From NCBI GenBank assembly GCA_037127475.1, contig CM073759.1, positions 171,803,202-171,867,201 on the forward strand: 64,000 bases of DNA. Direction: 5' to 3'. A program made the translations under genes and the position numbers. This stretch comes from Arma custos (Eukaryota > Arthropoda > Insecta > Hemiptera > Pentatomidae). This document shows positions 10,528 through 21,563 of the stretch, in pieces (the stretch's first letter is position 1; the number at the start of each line of letters is the position of its first letter). The notes below the pieces were generated by a model that saw only the letters and a program-made list of their open reading frames with translations, was not told the DNA's origin and did no database searches.

Positions 10528-10575
10528 TTAGATCATCCAGTCAACTATTTTCACCTCATTCATATTACAAATATT

Positions 10576-12970
10576 ATGCGAATAGGAAGACTTGCTATCG
10601 AACCGAACAGTTTAATGACTATTGGCATTAGTGTAATTATCTTCAGCGCAGTTTAATCATTTTGGTACATTAAGGAAGCTTTTTTCCAATATACTAATTA
10701 TTACCTGTTTTTATTGCCAATTCTCTTATCTAATATGGCCAGCTTGGTATCATTCCCTTTAGCAATTTTAACTAAGGCATTCCTAATTGACAAATGCAGA
10801 TTTTTAGGGGAACCACCAGTTTAATTAGCTATTTCTGTTTTACATTAATATTAGCAGGAAATATATAACCGTTACATAATATATTTAGTTAAATTATAGT
10901 ATTCGTATTAAGCCAGAAATTTCATTTTAGCACATCGGATTTTGAATCGAAACTATTCTAAAAAAAAAAATAATTTAGTTTCCTGTCGAAACGTATCCGA
11001 CCTACTTTTCTATATCTATATCAACAGACGAAATTCAATAGATCAAACAATTAAAAAATAATAAGTTAACTAAGAATGAAACATTACGTCTGTTTTCGGA
11101 TTGTGAATATAAATTATTCCCGAATCCACACAAAATTTGAACAAAATCGGCGCAATGTTTTATCAATGATCAATAAATGTTTTTTACTTTATCATATGCT
11201 TTTTTAACTTATCTCATTATAGTGGCCTCTTTTACTAATTATTACTGATTTATTGTGATCTTGTTAAGGTTTCCCTGGCTTAACTAGTCGCTGACGCCAT
11301 CACATCAGATATATTAATGATTTTTTATTTACACGTGTTTTCATCAAAACCATCCAAATAATTACAATCTATTAAAAAAAGACAATGTCTACGTCTGTTG
11401 GTCAAATATTTTTCTATATCTGTATCTAAGAATCAAATTCATCATTAAATTTCACAATATTCGACTTTATTTTATTGTTGTCCAATTAAAAACAAATAAG
11501 AAGTTAACTAATTAAGAAGCATTCCCTGAATTAAAAAGGCGGAAACAATAATTTATAAATAATCACAATGAGTTGACAAACTCATTGCCTTTTATGAAAA
11601 ATAGCACTATTTTAATTTAGCTAATCGAAAGTAAAATGGAAATTCCTTTTTTTTGTATCTTTTTTTTGCTAAAAATATATAGTTATAAACTGTATTCATT
11701 ATTTACATTAGTTTCTTTATTACAATAGCGACAATCTGTGCAATTACTAGGTCAAGTTGTGATGGCTGACCCTATAACGTCAGATATTTTAATGACTTTT
11801 TTTACATATATTTCCATCGAAAAGGCCCAAATGATTACAATCTATTTAAAAAATATATATAATCTTCGGTTTTAAGAGAGAGAGATTAATTATGCATTTA
11901 AAACTCAATAAATTGAATTGATTCGATTATCAATAACTGATTGTTTAGAAACTAAGAAAAGGTTTCGATACCGAGTCAAATTGTAAATTTTAATAAATAG
12001 TTTTGTTATCCAAAATCATAATTTTATTAATAAAACATATCTATAATTGGTGACCTCGGTATGATTTTGAATGTATTATCAAAAGCAAATATCCGTTTAT
12101 TGTTACAACAGTATTGATTTAAATGTCTAAATGTTTCTCCATTTTACTGATGTTCTTTTTGTTTTATTGTAATCTTTTAACATAAAATTTGTCTTTATAC
12201 TTGTCGCAACTGGATGTTATGTTACTGAAAGGGGAATCATGTAGGAGACACTGAATATTCATATTATAATTATTTGTTTAAAAATAACGAAATAAATGAC
12301 CTGAATTGATTCGATGGATCGATTATCAATAATCGATTTTAAAAACTCAGAGAATGTTCTTAAATGTTTCGTAAAATACTTTGTGTTGATACAGAGTAGG
12401 ATTGTAAAATTTAATAAATAGTATTGTTATCCCAAATCATATTTTTTTTCAATAATACATATCTATGGTTGATGACCCCGACGTGAAAATGTTACAATAG
12501 CATTGATTTAAATGTCTAAATGTTTCTTCAAGTGACCATTTTAAAAGTTTAGTGTTTCTTGGAGTGATTTTATTTTTGTTTTTGTTTTATTGTACCTAAA
12601 CTTTTAATGTAAAATATTTGTTTAAACTTATGGTGATTGTATGTTAAATTCCTGAATAGATTCGATATATCGATTATCAGTAATTGATTTAAAAGTTTTT
12701 ATGTTTCTGCAAGTGATTTTTATTGTTTTATTTTACTTTATTGGAAACCTTTAACATAAAATTTTAGTTAAAATTTGTTAGCATTGGATGTTTAAACATT
12801 GTGAAACCTACACTTTCTTTTGTTAAACGATAATAAAACTAAACGATGAGAGATAGATTAGTTAGATAAAGGAGATAGATTAGTTATAGTTGCAAAAACT
12901 TGTAAATTTGTCATTCTATTTTATGTGACTTGAAAATGCTACAATAAACATGAGTTGTTAGACAATACAA
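10576..12970. repeat. AT-rich region of diverged large tandem duplications
   Basis: Two series of old repeats can be seen. Series one has a ~475-bp period (about 10985-11880): the phrase GCTGACnCnAT...CAGATAT is at 11291 and 11766, followed by ATTACAATCTATT in both. Series two has periods of about 350-390 bp (11915-12800): GAATTGATTCGAT at 11915 and 12303, GAATAGATTCGAT at 12652, each followed by ATCAnTAA, TTTAAATGT and ATAAAAT blocks. No reading frames. Confidence 0.65.
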
Positions 12971-13559
12971 TAAATGTCTATTCAATAATAAGTACATTGG
13001 AATTTATTTTCGGAAACAGAGTGTATAAAAATCATCTTTGAAACATCAAAATTTACAAATATAGCCGTTTTGTGTGCACAAACATATTTTATGGTTTCTG
13101 ATGAAACTATCTTCAATATAATGATCAAAGATTATAAAATGGCTTACAAACATATGTTTTAAATCAACCTAATCTTCATATGTATACATTTGATTAATAA
13201 TTGACGATTAATTGAATTGATAATCATTAATTTAAAAAGAAATCATATAACTAGGTTTCATGTTGGTCGCCAAATACAGATACTTATGCTGTAAAGGTTA
13301 AGTACTTATGTACGAATAAGTAAATAAGATTAATCACTTTAGGACCCAACCTTATCGAAATATGGTTAATAACTAGTTATTTACAAAAGGGAATTAACAG
13401 CGAGTAGGATGTGGACTATCATTATTGAAATAAGTTTGCTTACCAAACAATATGGCACGTACGATTTACAACCTGCACTATTTTACACTTATACCAACTT
13501 TGTGAAATAATTTATTAATACTGGCCCTAATTACTATTTGATAAAAATTAATAGTAAAT
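12971..13559. other. Non-coding AT-rich sequence
   Basis: No gene recognised. A reading frame ending here on the minus strand (13478-13705) is not conserved in the paralogous block at 23.5 kb, so I do not call it. Confidence 0.3.
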
Positions 13560-13990
13560 AGAAGAAATATTAATACCCTTTTCTGCTTGGACTCTGCACT
13601 GATTACCCCTCGAAAGACCCTGCAATCTTCAAGAACATCCCCCTCTCTTCTTGGCTGGCCGACCTGTCCCGTGGTTACGTGGATCCTCCTTCGAGTGCAC
13701 AGCAAATACCTCCCTCTACCGTCGACATTGCTACCAACTTAACTTAAGCTGGAAATCCTATTTACTTAAACAAAAAAATAATATTTCGCTACTTGAAAAA
13801 TGACACCGTTAAAACCTCATAAGTTATTTTTGATCCTAATATATTCAAAGTACAAAAGGAATTTTAACTTTTTTTTTATTTTGGTTTAGAAGTAAGTACC
13901 ATTATTGTCATTGGATTATTTAACACTCCTAATTCATTTTGTTTATAGACATATTGCACACAACACTTATTATTTACTGTATAATATACT
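13560..13990 (-). promoter_or_regulatory. Conserved duplicated block upstream of ankyrin paralogue 1 (candidate promoter / first exon)
   Basis: Similar, in order and on the same strand, to 23500-23980 upstream of the second ankyrin gene. Shared blocks on the minus strand include GTTGGTAGCAATG, CACGGG(A/G)(C)AGGT(C/T)GGCC, AGAAGAG, GATTGCA and TTATCAA(A/T)TAGTAATTA. The centre (about 13590-13730) is GC-richer than its flanks. Frames are not conserved, so it is not coding. Position upstream of both paralogues suggests a promoter or leader exon; that role is inference. Confidence 0.45.
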
Positions 13991-14936
13991 TGCCGTATAC
14001 TGTATTAATCTTATAATATATATTGTAAGTACTGTATTAAAAAAAAATTAAATAGGCAGTCATGAGGAATTTCGGAAGAAGTAAAAATTTTTAAAATTGG
14101 AACAAATCTATTCCTTTTTTAAAAATTTATAAACCAATTAAAGCCTGGATTATTTAAATATCAAATGGATAAATTTAAGTGTTTAACGTTTGTCTGGTTC
14201 CTACATGTAAGAAGATTCCGAATAGTAATTATTAAGATTTTCAAGTATTTTATTTGTTTATCAAAACATGGACTCCACAAGCTCAATACTAAATATCAAT
14301 AATTTGATTGAAATAAGAATATAGCTAAATTATTACCTTGTATTTGTATTTGCATATATGTTGATGAAATTTATATTTGTTATTAGCATTATTATCATCA
14401 AATAATATCAAATAATACTTATATCATTTATAATTTCAATCATTTCATAAAGTAAGACTTATTACTATGATAAATAAAATTATTTAAGAGAAACGAAAAT
14501 TTTGAGGTTTGATGTTTGATGTATTATTAGTATTAATTGCATAATTATTAAACGACCTTATAGGTAAATATAATTATTCTTATATAAATGGAGTTCTAAC
14601 CTTGTATAAACTGAAGTTGATTAAAATAAATCGTATGTCATACATAGGACACTATGCGTCGCCAGTCTCGCGCAATACGTCATCAGAATGTCGCTCATGT
14701 TGTTGACGCCATCACAGTAGTTATCCCCTACCAAAATAAATAAAATAAAATTCACTTAAAAAAACTTTAATATGTTTTTATGATATTCTTATTCCTTGTA
14801 AATAATAACTTATTTTATCGCTAACAAATAGTATTATCAATTTCTATAAGATAAAATTCATATTAACGGTTGAAAATAGCCGAAACATCACATGTTTAAA
14901 TGGTACATTTTTAAATCAAATTTTTATCAGATATTA
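13991..14936. other. Intergenic AT-rich sequence
   Basis: No gene, TIR or retroelement domain recognised. A small GC-richer patch at about 14645-14730 stands out but has no open frame. Confidence 0.3.
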
Positions 14937-14944
14937 TGAAAAAA

Positions 14945-16907
14945 GGTACTTGTGTATTAGCCGGTACCCAGGGACTGTTATCCACCATTGTTTATAACTT
15001 GAACACTGATAATGATTTGTGTTGAAGGCGTGATCTGTGGTCTATTAGTGAGCATAACAACCTACTACAAACAAAAATTTGTGTATAATTATATTGTGAT
15101 GATTATAATCTGATAATGATAATAACTGCCTTCTTATCCATGGAAATAGAAACTGAACTTTAGGGAGTATTGCACAGCTTCTTCTTTTAAATACGGCTAT
15201 TCCAAAAGTGTTGTTCTGCTTTTTTTTTTTTTTTTTTTAATATTTTGTTTTATTTTATTTTAAATTATAAACACATTTTTGAACATTGGTGGGATAATCA
15301 CATTTATCAGTGACATTTATTTCTATATTGTTACATATTAATATTACTGGAGTTTTAATGATATGTAAATTGCTAATTATTTTGTTTATGGGTATTGTGA
15401 GCAAGATAAATACAATAAATATTTTACTTGTTTGATGATAAAGTTGTTTGGATATGCTTCAATAACCGTTCATTTAGTCTAGTAAAAATATAATACCTTC
15501 AAATAAAATGAAAAATTTCGATATTCCGTCTTCTGCTTCTTTCATTTGAGCGATATTTTGAACATTTTCAAATATTTCTGTCATTTTCAGAGAGCTAAAC
15601 CTAGTTTTGGCTTCTTTGATCATATCTATTATAGAGGGTTCTTTGTTTTGAGTTTGAAGGTCATTGTGATAAAGTTTTGGGGTGTTGTGAGAAATCTTCT
15701 CTTTGTTCTGTTTAATTTCTTATGTTTGAAATAGTTTTTCTGGGTGGATTTTTACTTTGCTAATGCTAAGTGTTTTTTCATAAATTGGGCTTTCTTTTGA
15801 ATTTGTCAGGTGAGCATCTTTACAATTTGCACAATTTTGGGGAAAGTTTTCAAAATTTATATTTAAGTAATCCTTGGTTTTGTGAGTTTCTGAGCATCTC
15901 ATGCATTTTGGTTTTTTATTACAATTGATAACAATGTGGTTATATGATTGGCAATTATAGCATTGAATTAGTGCTCTATTGGAGTTGTATTTCTCCCATT
16001 TAATTAAGCAACTGTATACTGTTTTTATGTTGTTTATAATTTGTACTTGTGTTTGATCTTCTAGTGTGATCATAATCACATTATTATTATTCAATAATAA
16101 TAATGATAATTATCCAAGCTAGAAGTTTGACGGGTTACGTTTTACTTATTGATCATTTGTATTTTTATAATTACTTTTAAACCTTTAGAAATTAAGTCCC
16201 GTTTTATACAATCTGTGTCTATGCTAGTACCATTTTGGTTGAAATTCATTCTTACGTGTGAAATTCATATCCTTTCTTTGTAAATTCATCTTTTATATTT
16301 TAAAATCTGGTAGTTATATCTTATAAAGATTGTTTTATTTATTTTGTATTTGATGTTTATTTCACCACTTAGGTTTTCTTTGAGATTCTTCATTATGTTT
16401 TCATAATTATCAAATGTGTGATGTACTACAATTGGAGGGTACGATTTGTTTTTGTTACTTTGAATTGATTCACAAGTAGATTCAGCAAAGTCTTCATAGT
16501 CTGAAAGTAAAGAATAAATATTTCTTACTGTGGCAGTATATTGGTTGACTATTTTTCTTTTTTTTTTAAACACTTTTTTGTTCCATATTTTGTTTCGCAC
16601 CGGGGAATATCTGAGGGCCCTGCGGTTATGCTATGTAGATCCTGTACTTTAATTTTCACTTTATTCATTACTGAGTATTTATAACTGTTTTTAAACACAA
16701 AATTAAATTTAATAAATAATTCAGAAATAAGAAGACAAAAAACAATTTAATAACACACGCTCAAATGACTCTTATTATTATAATGATCAATCAAATAACT
16801 CTAACTAATAATGAGACGAGGGATAAGAAGATGTTAGATAAGATGAATATATAGGTTTAAAGGATAAATATGTAGGTTTAAAGGGTACCGGCTAATGCAC
16901 AAGTACC
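14945..16907. mobile_element. Merlin-type DNA element (1.96 kb) with 8-bp TSD and a retroposon inside
   Basis: TIRs GGTACTTGTGTATTAGCC...GGTACCC at the left (14945) and the inverse ending at 16907 pair with two mismatches. Flanks TGAAAAAA (14937-14944) and TGAAACAA (16908-16915) form an 8-bp duplication with one mismatch. The same GGTACTTGTGT terminus bounds the element at 38890-39717, which retains Merlin transposase. No transposase remnant is visible here. The middle is occupied by a non-LTR gag relic. Confidence 0.75.
15720..16600 (-). pseudogene. Non-LTR retrotransposon ORF1 (gag-like) in two pieces
   Basis: Two minus-strand frames in proper order. The upstream piece (16600-16286) has PPIVVHHTFDNYENIMKNL and INIKYKINKTIFIRY, the RNA-binding-fold-like block before the zinc knuckles in Jockey-type ORF1. 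The downstream piece (16094-15720) has CYNCQSYNHIVINC, CMRCSETHKTKDY and CANCKDAHLTNS, three CCHC-like knuckles. A poly-T run at 15220-15238 may be the poly-A tail. No RT follows, so ORF2 was lost. Confidence 0.7.
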
Positions 16908-17380
16908 TGAAACAAGTATTAATTTTTGATTCATTTTTTAACATATTAATAATTATTGGTAATTAAAAAATCTAGCAATATTGACAAGCTTAATGTAAAT
17001 TATTACCTGTAGCTTATGTGATGTACACATTTTAGTTTTACCCCCTATTTTCTCAACTACTGACTCCTTGTTAATTCTCCAAACAACAATGGACTGAACA
17101 ATAACAGGCAAGACTTGATTTATATTTAGATGAAAGAATGATAAATAGAGAACTTATTACTGAATAACAGCTTTACGATCGAAAACTACATTCTGATACC
17201 TTTCTCGTAAACACTGCTCCAGACTGGGTGAGAGGTTAAAAGTTGTTCAGTTTGAGTAAACGTTCTAAAAATATAGTTTTTTATTTATTTACTAAATATC
17301 AAGAACCTGGAAATCTATAGTATATGCAGTTATTTGGGCGCATTTACAGTTCGAGTGTAGAAAATCTACACTTTTTAAGT

Positions 17381-17669
17381 TTGTTTGTTTGTTCATTTAA
17401 CGTCACTTTATGCTGCTATGACTAATCGGACGATGCTACAGTGGGAGCTCTAAATTTTGCCTATCCAGGTTTAATTAGGATAGAGATTTTTAACGAGTAC
17501 CTGACATCGTACAGGATCGGGACCCCCGTTTTACGTCCCTTCCGAAGGACGGCGTAACTTAGGATTTTTTACTCCCTTAGAAAAATCCTAGGGCCACCTG
17601 CCGGGCTACGAACCCGCGATCTTAGGCTTAGTAGTTTGTTAGGCTAACCACTGGACCACAGGTGACCGT
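17381..17669 (-). mobile_element. tRNA-derived SINE, copy 1 (full length, TSD)
   Basis: On the minus strand the head reads ACCTGTGGTCCAGTGGTTAG (box A-like) and, about 35 bp on, GGGTTCGTAGCCC (box B-like). The body follows and the tail ends in GTTAAATGAACAAACAAACA. Flanks TACACTTTTTAAGT (17367-17380) and TACACTTTCTAAGT (17670-17683) form a 14-bp duplication with one mismatch. At least eight relatives lie in this window. Confidence 0.85.
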
Positions 17670-18197
17670 TACACTTTCTAAGTGCCGGACCCGTACAAAC
17701 ACAGTACAGAAATAGGACAATGTTCTTCATACTACATCGGACTATGTTCATATCAAATAAACGAGAAAATTTACGTTAAAATGTTAGTTTTTACAGTAAT
17801 TAACTTTCTCATCAGTCTAGAGCTAAATTTTATAGTAACTAACTTCTCAATCAGTCCCTGGGCATACTCGTCAGTTCCTAGCTGCCTAAATTTTTAAAAT
17901 CCTTAATTTCTCGTAAATTACTATATCAAGTGACTAGCCCTTTTAAATACGGTATATTTATTTAATTATCTGCAATATAAACCACATGAAGATCTGTTTC
18001 GGATTTAATTTAATGACAAAAAAACTTCACAAATCACCCTATTTTCATGGAATGACCCATAATAATTAAAAGACACATGTTTAGCAAAATGTAGGAGAGT
18101 AAAAGTAAGTTTGAGTTTATCCAAGGTTTTTCCGGTTTCTATCTCGCATTAGTGTTCCCAATTTAGTTACAATAGATAAACACACACAAACACATAA

Positions 18198-18199
<2 letters not shown>

Positions 18200-18251
<52 letters not shown>
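18200..18251. repeat. (AT)n microsatellite followed by GT-rich run
   Basis: About 26 TA units, then TCTGTGTGTGTCAGTG and another GT run. Simple repeat. Confidence 0.95.
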
Positions 18252-18253
<2 letters not shown>

Positions 18254-19553
18254 GTGTGTGTCAGTGTTTGTGTGTGTTATTATATTTCAATTTATATAGG
18301 TATGCTTAATGATTTGCTTACTCTTACTGAAGGTGTCTCATGTCACTTCATAAATCGGTCTTGTACACTTGCTTCAGTTATAAATGTTTGTTTTATAAAT
18401 AAATGTTTTAGTTTTATTATTTCTCTGCTTAGTAGGAAAATTTGTTCTTATAGGAATTATCAAATAAATAACGCATGAAATCTAAATGATGTGTATAATC
18501 ATTTAGAATCTATGATTTATTATACTATGAATGATGATGATACATTAGTTCATGTTCTATGATGGTATGAATATATTAGTCATAACATTTATTTCGAAGA
18601 ACAAAATGATAATTCCTGAATAATTGAAAGTATACTGAATTATTAGAGGATAAAGCAAATAAATATTCAATCACGTATTTACTCTTTTTGTTGAAAAAAT
18701 AATGTATTCAATAAAATACATTAATGGATATACAAATAAAATTTATATACAGAATTTGATATACTTTAATAATAAATCTTAATCGTAATAAAACACTAAC
18801 AATTAATCAAAAGTCCTTGCATACAATTTACATTTAAAAATCTAAAAGTTAATTATTAGGAACATTAATTTCACATTAATTAAAAATGTGCTACTCTGTC
18901 AGCCATGCTATTGAAACACTTATAAAAAATGAAACATATTTTTACTAATCAGTCTTAGTTTAAAACTCAAGTAAAATAGGTAAAGGAAGACTTTGAATAA
19001 TAAAATCAATAAATACATAAAATGTGTATAAAAATATGTTGTATATAAAATGTCTAATAGTTCTTAAAAATACAAATATATTATATTGTAATATAGTTGT
19101 ACAAAATATATTTATTAAAAATAAATGTGTATATGTCTAAATGGTGAGCAACATTTTTGAAGTACACAAGAATAAAGAAGTATTCTTAAAGGAGAAAATT
19201 ATGCAAAAACTTGTTGTTACATTTGTTTAAATTACATAAATACTGCTAACAATTGATATATTGTTATATGGTTGGATGAATAAAAAAAGCTTTTGTAAAA
19301 AAAATTATCAAGTTTAAAAAGAATTTGTAATATAAGCTGGAAATTGCATTATTAAATATAACTTATACAATTAATTCTATAATACATTTTCAGTGAATAA
19401 AATCGACTATGCATGTTTGCAAACAGCGAAATAACAATCTGGTACATTATTTTAAATATTTATAAAAAATATTAATATTGTATTGACAAATAAAAAGATG
19501 AGTCCACGCAGTTCAAGGTATCATTAGCTGGCGAACTTATATATATACATAAA

Positions 19554-19557
<4 letters not shown>

Positions 19558-19606
<49 letters not shown>

Positions 19607-19628
19607 CAAATGCAAGTATATATACATC

Positions 19629-19686
<58 letters not shown>
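19558..19686. repeat. Pair of (AT)n microsatellites
   Basis: Two AT runs (about 19558-19604 and 19631-19686) separated by 26 bp of unique sequence, just downstream of the ankyrin stop codon. Confidence 0.95.
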
Positions 19687-19687
<1 letters not shown>

Positions 19688-19715
19688 TGATGTAATATAC
19701 TATGAATTATATATA

Positions 19716-21476
19716 CTATGAATTAGCACTGCAATTCATAGGTTTAGGACATATTTTAGATCCCGGAACTTCCATGCCCAACGCTATTAAAAAGTTGTAC
19801 AATTGTTTATTGGAAAGAAATTCGGCAATAGCGAGCTTGCAGTCGTTTATTAAACGGACGACACTTTGCCCATCAGCGGTGGGCGCAACTATCTCCATGT
19901 TCTCAAGCAAATCAAGCAAGCCCGCTCTCCTGTAGCACTTATTCACCCTCACTGCAATCTTGTTCCTGTAGATCGGAAATAGGGTCTTCTTATGTTCGTC
20001 AGTCATTTCATAATGAGGGCATGACCTTAAAGCTTTTACATTTGAGCCAATTTCTACAACGTAATGATATATTGAATGTTTACAGTTAATCATCTTCTCC
20101 TTCATGCGCCTGATTTCTTCTGTACATTGATTAGCGTAATTTGTCCAAAAACCTATTGCTGGCGTGAAGTCTACATTTGGCGGATAAACATCGAACAGAT
20201 TTTCCCCTTGTACATTTCCGATCAACGATTCTCGGATCAATAATCTTATGCCCCTTGAGTCTGACAGATGCAAATTGATAAATCGGTTCCAAACAACACG
20301 CGCACCATACTTAATCATATACGAGACGACTTTCGGATCTCCGAGGGTAACAGCCATTTCCATAACATGTTTACCATTGATGCAGATTGCATTAACGTCA
20401 GCACCGTGTTTTATCATCTCCTTTATGCCCAATATTCCCTTTCTCAACTTATCAAGGCATGTCTCCGTGTTTGAACGCATGTAACTACCCGTAAGCCCAA
20501 CAAAAGATGTCGACATGAGATTGCAAAAGTGGAGAAGAGCATGTAGCGGGGTCTCTTCATCGAAGTTACGAGCATTTATATCAACGTTGTGTGAAGCTAG
20601 CATCTTCACCATCGGTGCGGACCTTGCCAAATGCATACATTTAACACCTCCTCTGAGCACTGGTCTGTTGACATCGGCTCCAGCTTCTATCAGCACATTG
20701 GCTACGTCGATAACGTCATCCTTCACTGCTGTGTGTAAAGGAGTATCCCCGTGCATGTCTACTGCTGTCAAATCCAATCCCTGCTTGATAAGCTCACGAG
20801 CTATATCTGTTTTAGAGGCATGGTGTAGCAATGTGCTTTGAGAGGCAAAATGTATGAAGTCTAGTTTAGCTCCGGCTGCAATCAGCAGCTTGAGAACTTC
20901 AACATCACCATTCATTACTGCATATGAGATAGGGGGAAATCCAGTTTTAGTCTCATTAACTGAAGCTCCTGCCGACACAAGCAATCTGAGGACATCATGG
21001 TCAGTCCTGGTTCTGACAGCTTCCACCATAAGGTTATCCACCTTAACGTTAGCACCTTCTGTTAACAAGGTTCGGATGATGGGAGAGTTGTTTAAATGGT
21101 TGATAGCTTTCATCAACGGAGTCATGCCATGTGAGTCCGGCATTTCTATTTCGGCGCCGGCATTGATGAGAGCTTTGATTATCGCAGGATCGGATTTTAA
21201 TTCGATCGCGACATGGAGTGCAGTATGGCCTTGTAAATCGAGGGCATTGGGATTGGCACCTGCGGAGAGGACAGCGTTCACTATGGAAATGTCCTTCTTC
21301 CAGTACAGACACATGTGGAGCAAAGTCTGCCGGTGTCGGCCCCTTTCGTTTACGTCTCCTCCTTGTTCAACCAGGGTCCTGAAATCCTCCAACTTTGATC
21401 TCAATATTGCAATCCTTAATTTATCTATTAGCGACCTACAAGGCCTTAAAGATGGACTCCGGCACTGGGAAAACAT
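19716..21476 (-). CDS. Ankyrin-repeat protein, paralogue 2 (complete, single coding exon)
   Basis: 586-codon intronless frame. From about residue 20 to 400 there are roughly ten ankyrin repeats, several canonical: GHTALHVAIE, HGMTPLMKAI, HGDTPLHTAV, GADVNRP, EETPLHAL, GADVNA. The remaining ~180 residues are not ankyrin. They include a basic, Cys-containing stretch (CKHSIYHYVVEIG, then CPHYEMTDEHKKTLFPIYR) and a leucine-rich end (AIAEFLSNKQLYNFLIALGM), which faintly recalls F-box-like ankyrin C-termini (PRANC type). An open extension of 29 codons upstream (to 21563) crosses a conserved splice acceptor and is stopped in paralogue 1, so the Met at 21474-21476 is chosen. No signal peptide or membrane segment. 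Likely a cytosolic or nuclear adaptor; partner unknown. Confidence 0.85.
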   Translation of the reverse strand: MFSQCRSPSLRPCRSLIDKLRIAILRSKLEDFRTLVEQGGDVNERGRHRQTLLHMCLYWKKDISIVNAVLSAGANPNALDLQGHTALHVAIELKSDPAIIKALINAGAEIEMPDSHGMTPLMKAINHLNNSPIIRTLLTEGANVKVDNLMVEAVRTRTDHDVLRLLVSAGASVNETKTGFPPISYAVMNGDVEVLKLLIAAGAKLDFIHFASQSTLLHHASKTDIARELIKQGLDLTAVDMHGDTPLHTAVKDDVIDVANVLIEAGADVNRPVLRGGVKCMHLARSAPMVKMLASHNVDINARNFDEETPLHALLHFCNLMSTSFVGLTGSYMRSNTETCLDKLRKGILGIKEMIKHGADVNAICINGKHVMEMAVTLGDPKVVSYMIKYGARVVWNRFINLHLSDSRGIRLLIRESLIGNVQGENLFDVYPPNVDFTPAIGFWTNYANQCTEEIRRMKEKMINCKHSIYHYVVEIGSNVKALRSCPHYEMTDEHKKTLFPIYRNKIAVRVNKCYRRAGLLDLLENMEIVAPTADGQSVVRLINDCKLAIAEFLSNKQLYNFLIALGMEVPGSKICPKPMNCSANS

Positions 21477-21548
21477 GATGGTTAATACTTGTAGCGGGCT
21501 ATTGGGCTGTTGTAGAAATGAAATGTAAGCAGTAGCCCGAACTGAAAG

Positions 21549-21563
21549 CCTGTAAAGAGACAA
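21549..21563 (-). promoter_or_regulatory. Probable 5'-UTR splice acceptor of ankyrin paralogue 2
   Basis: The minus strand reads TCTCTTTACAG|GCTTTC 73 bases before the start codon, with a pyrimidine-rich tract. The equivalent site is kept in paralogue 1 (316-330), and sequence similarity is high downstream of the AG. Implies a leader intron reaching upstream, perhaps to the conserved block near 23.5-24.0 kb. Confidence 0.5.

Larger units (their letters stand above)
6855..10562. mobile_element. Penelope-like element insertion forming a giant palindrome
   Basis: The insertion is bounded by a 13-bp direct repeat TATTACAAATATT (6842-6854 and 10563-10575), read as the target-site duplication. Inside are two inverted arms of 1,104 bp (6854-7957 and 9424-10527) and a 1,466-bp loop. 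The loop holds PLE protein remnants: an N-terminal fragment on the minus strand, and an RT thumb plus GIY-YIG endonuclease on the plus strand. The right end continues past the arm to about 10557, matching the end of another copy at 25980-26094. The arms are PLE LTR-like repeats in inverted orientation. The catalytic RT core is missing, so the copy is non-autonomous. Near-identity of the arms implies recent insertion or gene conversion. Confidence 0.85.
17684..19715. other. Intergenic / 3' flank of ankyrin gene 2, with microsatellites
   Basis: AT-rich and non-coding. Holds three (AT)n runs: 18200-18251, about 19558-19604 and 19631-19686. The last ends about 30 bp beyond the ankyrin stop codon, so the 3' UTR probably reads through these repeats. 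I saw no domain in the short frames at 17682-17897 or 18254-18478. Confidence 0.5.

Noticed and set aside
13478..13705. 75-codon minus-strand frame in a GC-richer block
   Set aside because: The paralogous block at 23.5 kb has in-frame stops at the same place, so the conserved signal is not protein.
20854..21528. 224-codon plus-strand frame
   Set aside because: Antisense shadow of the ankyrin coding exon; no domain of its own.
21477..21563. 29-codon N-terminal extension of the ankyrin protein
   Set aside because: Crosses a conserved splice acceptor and is stopped in paralogue 1.
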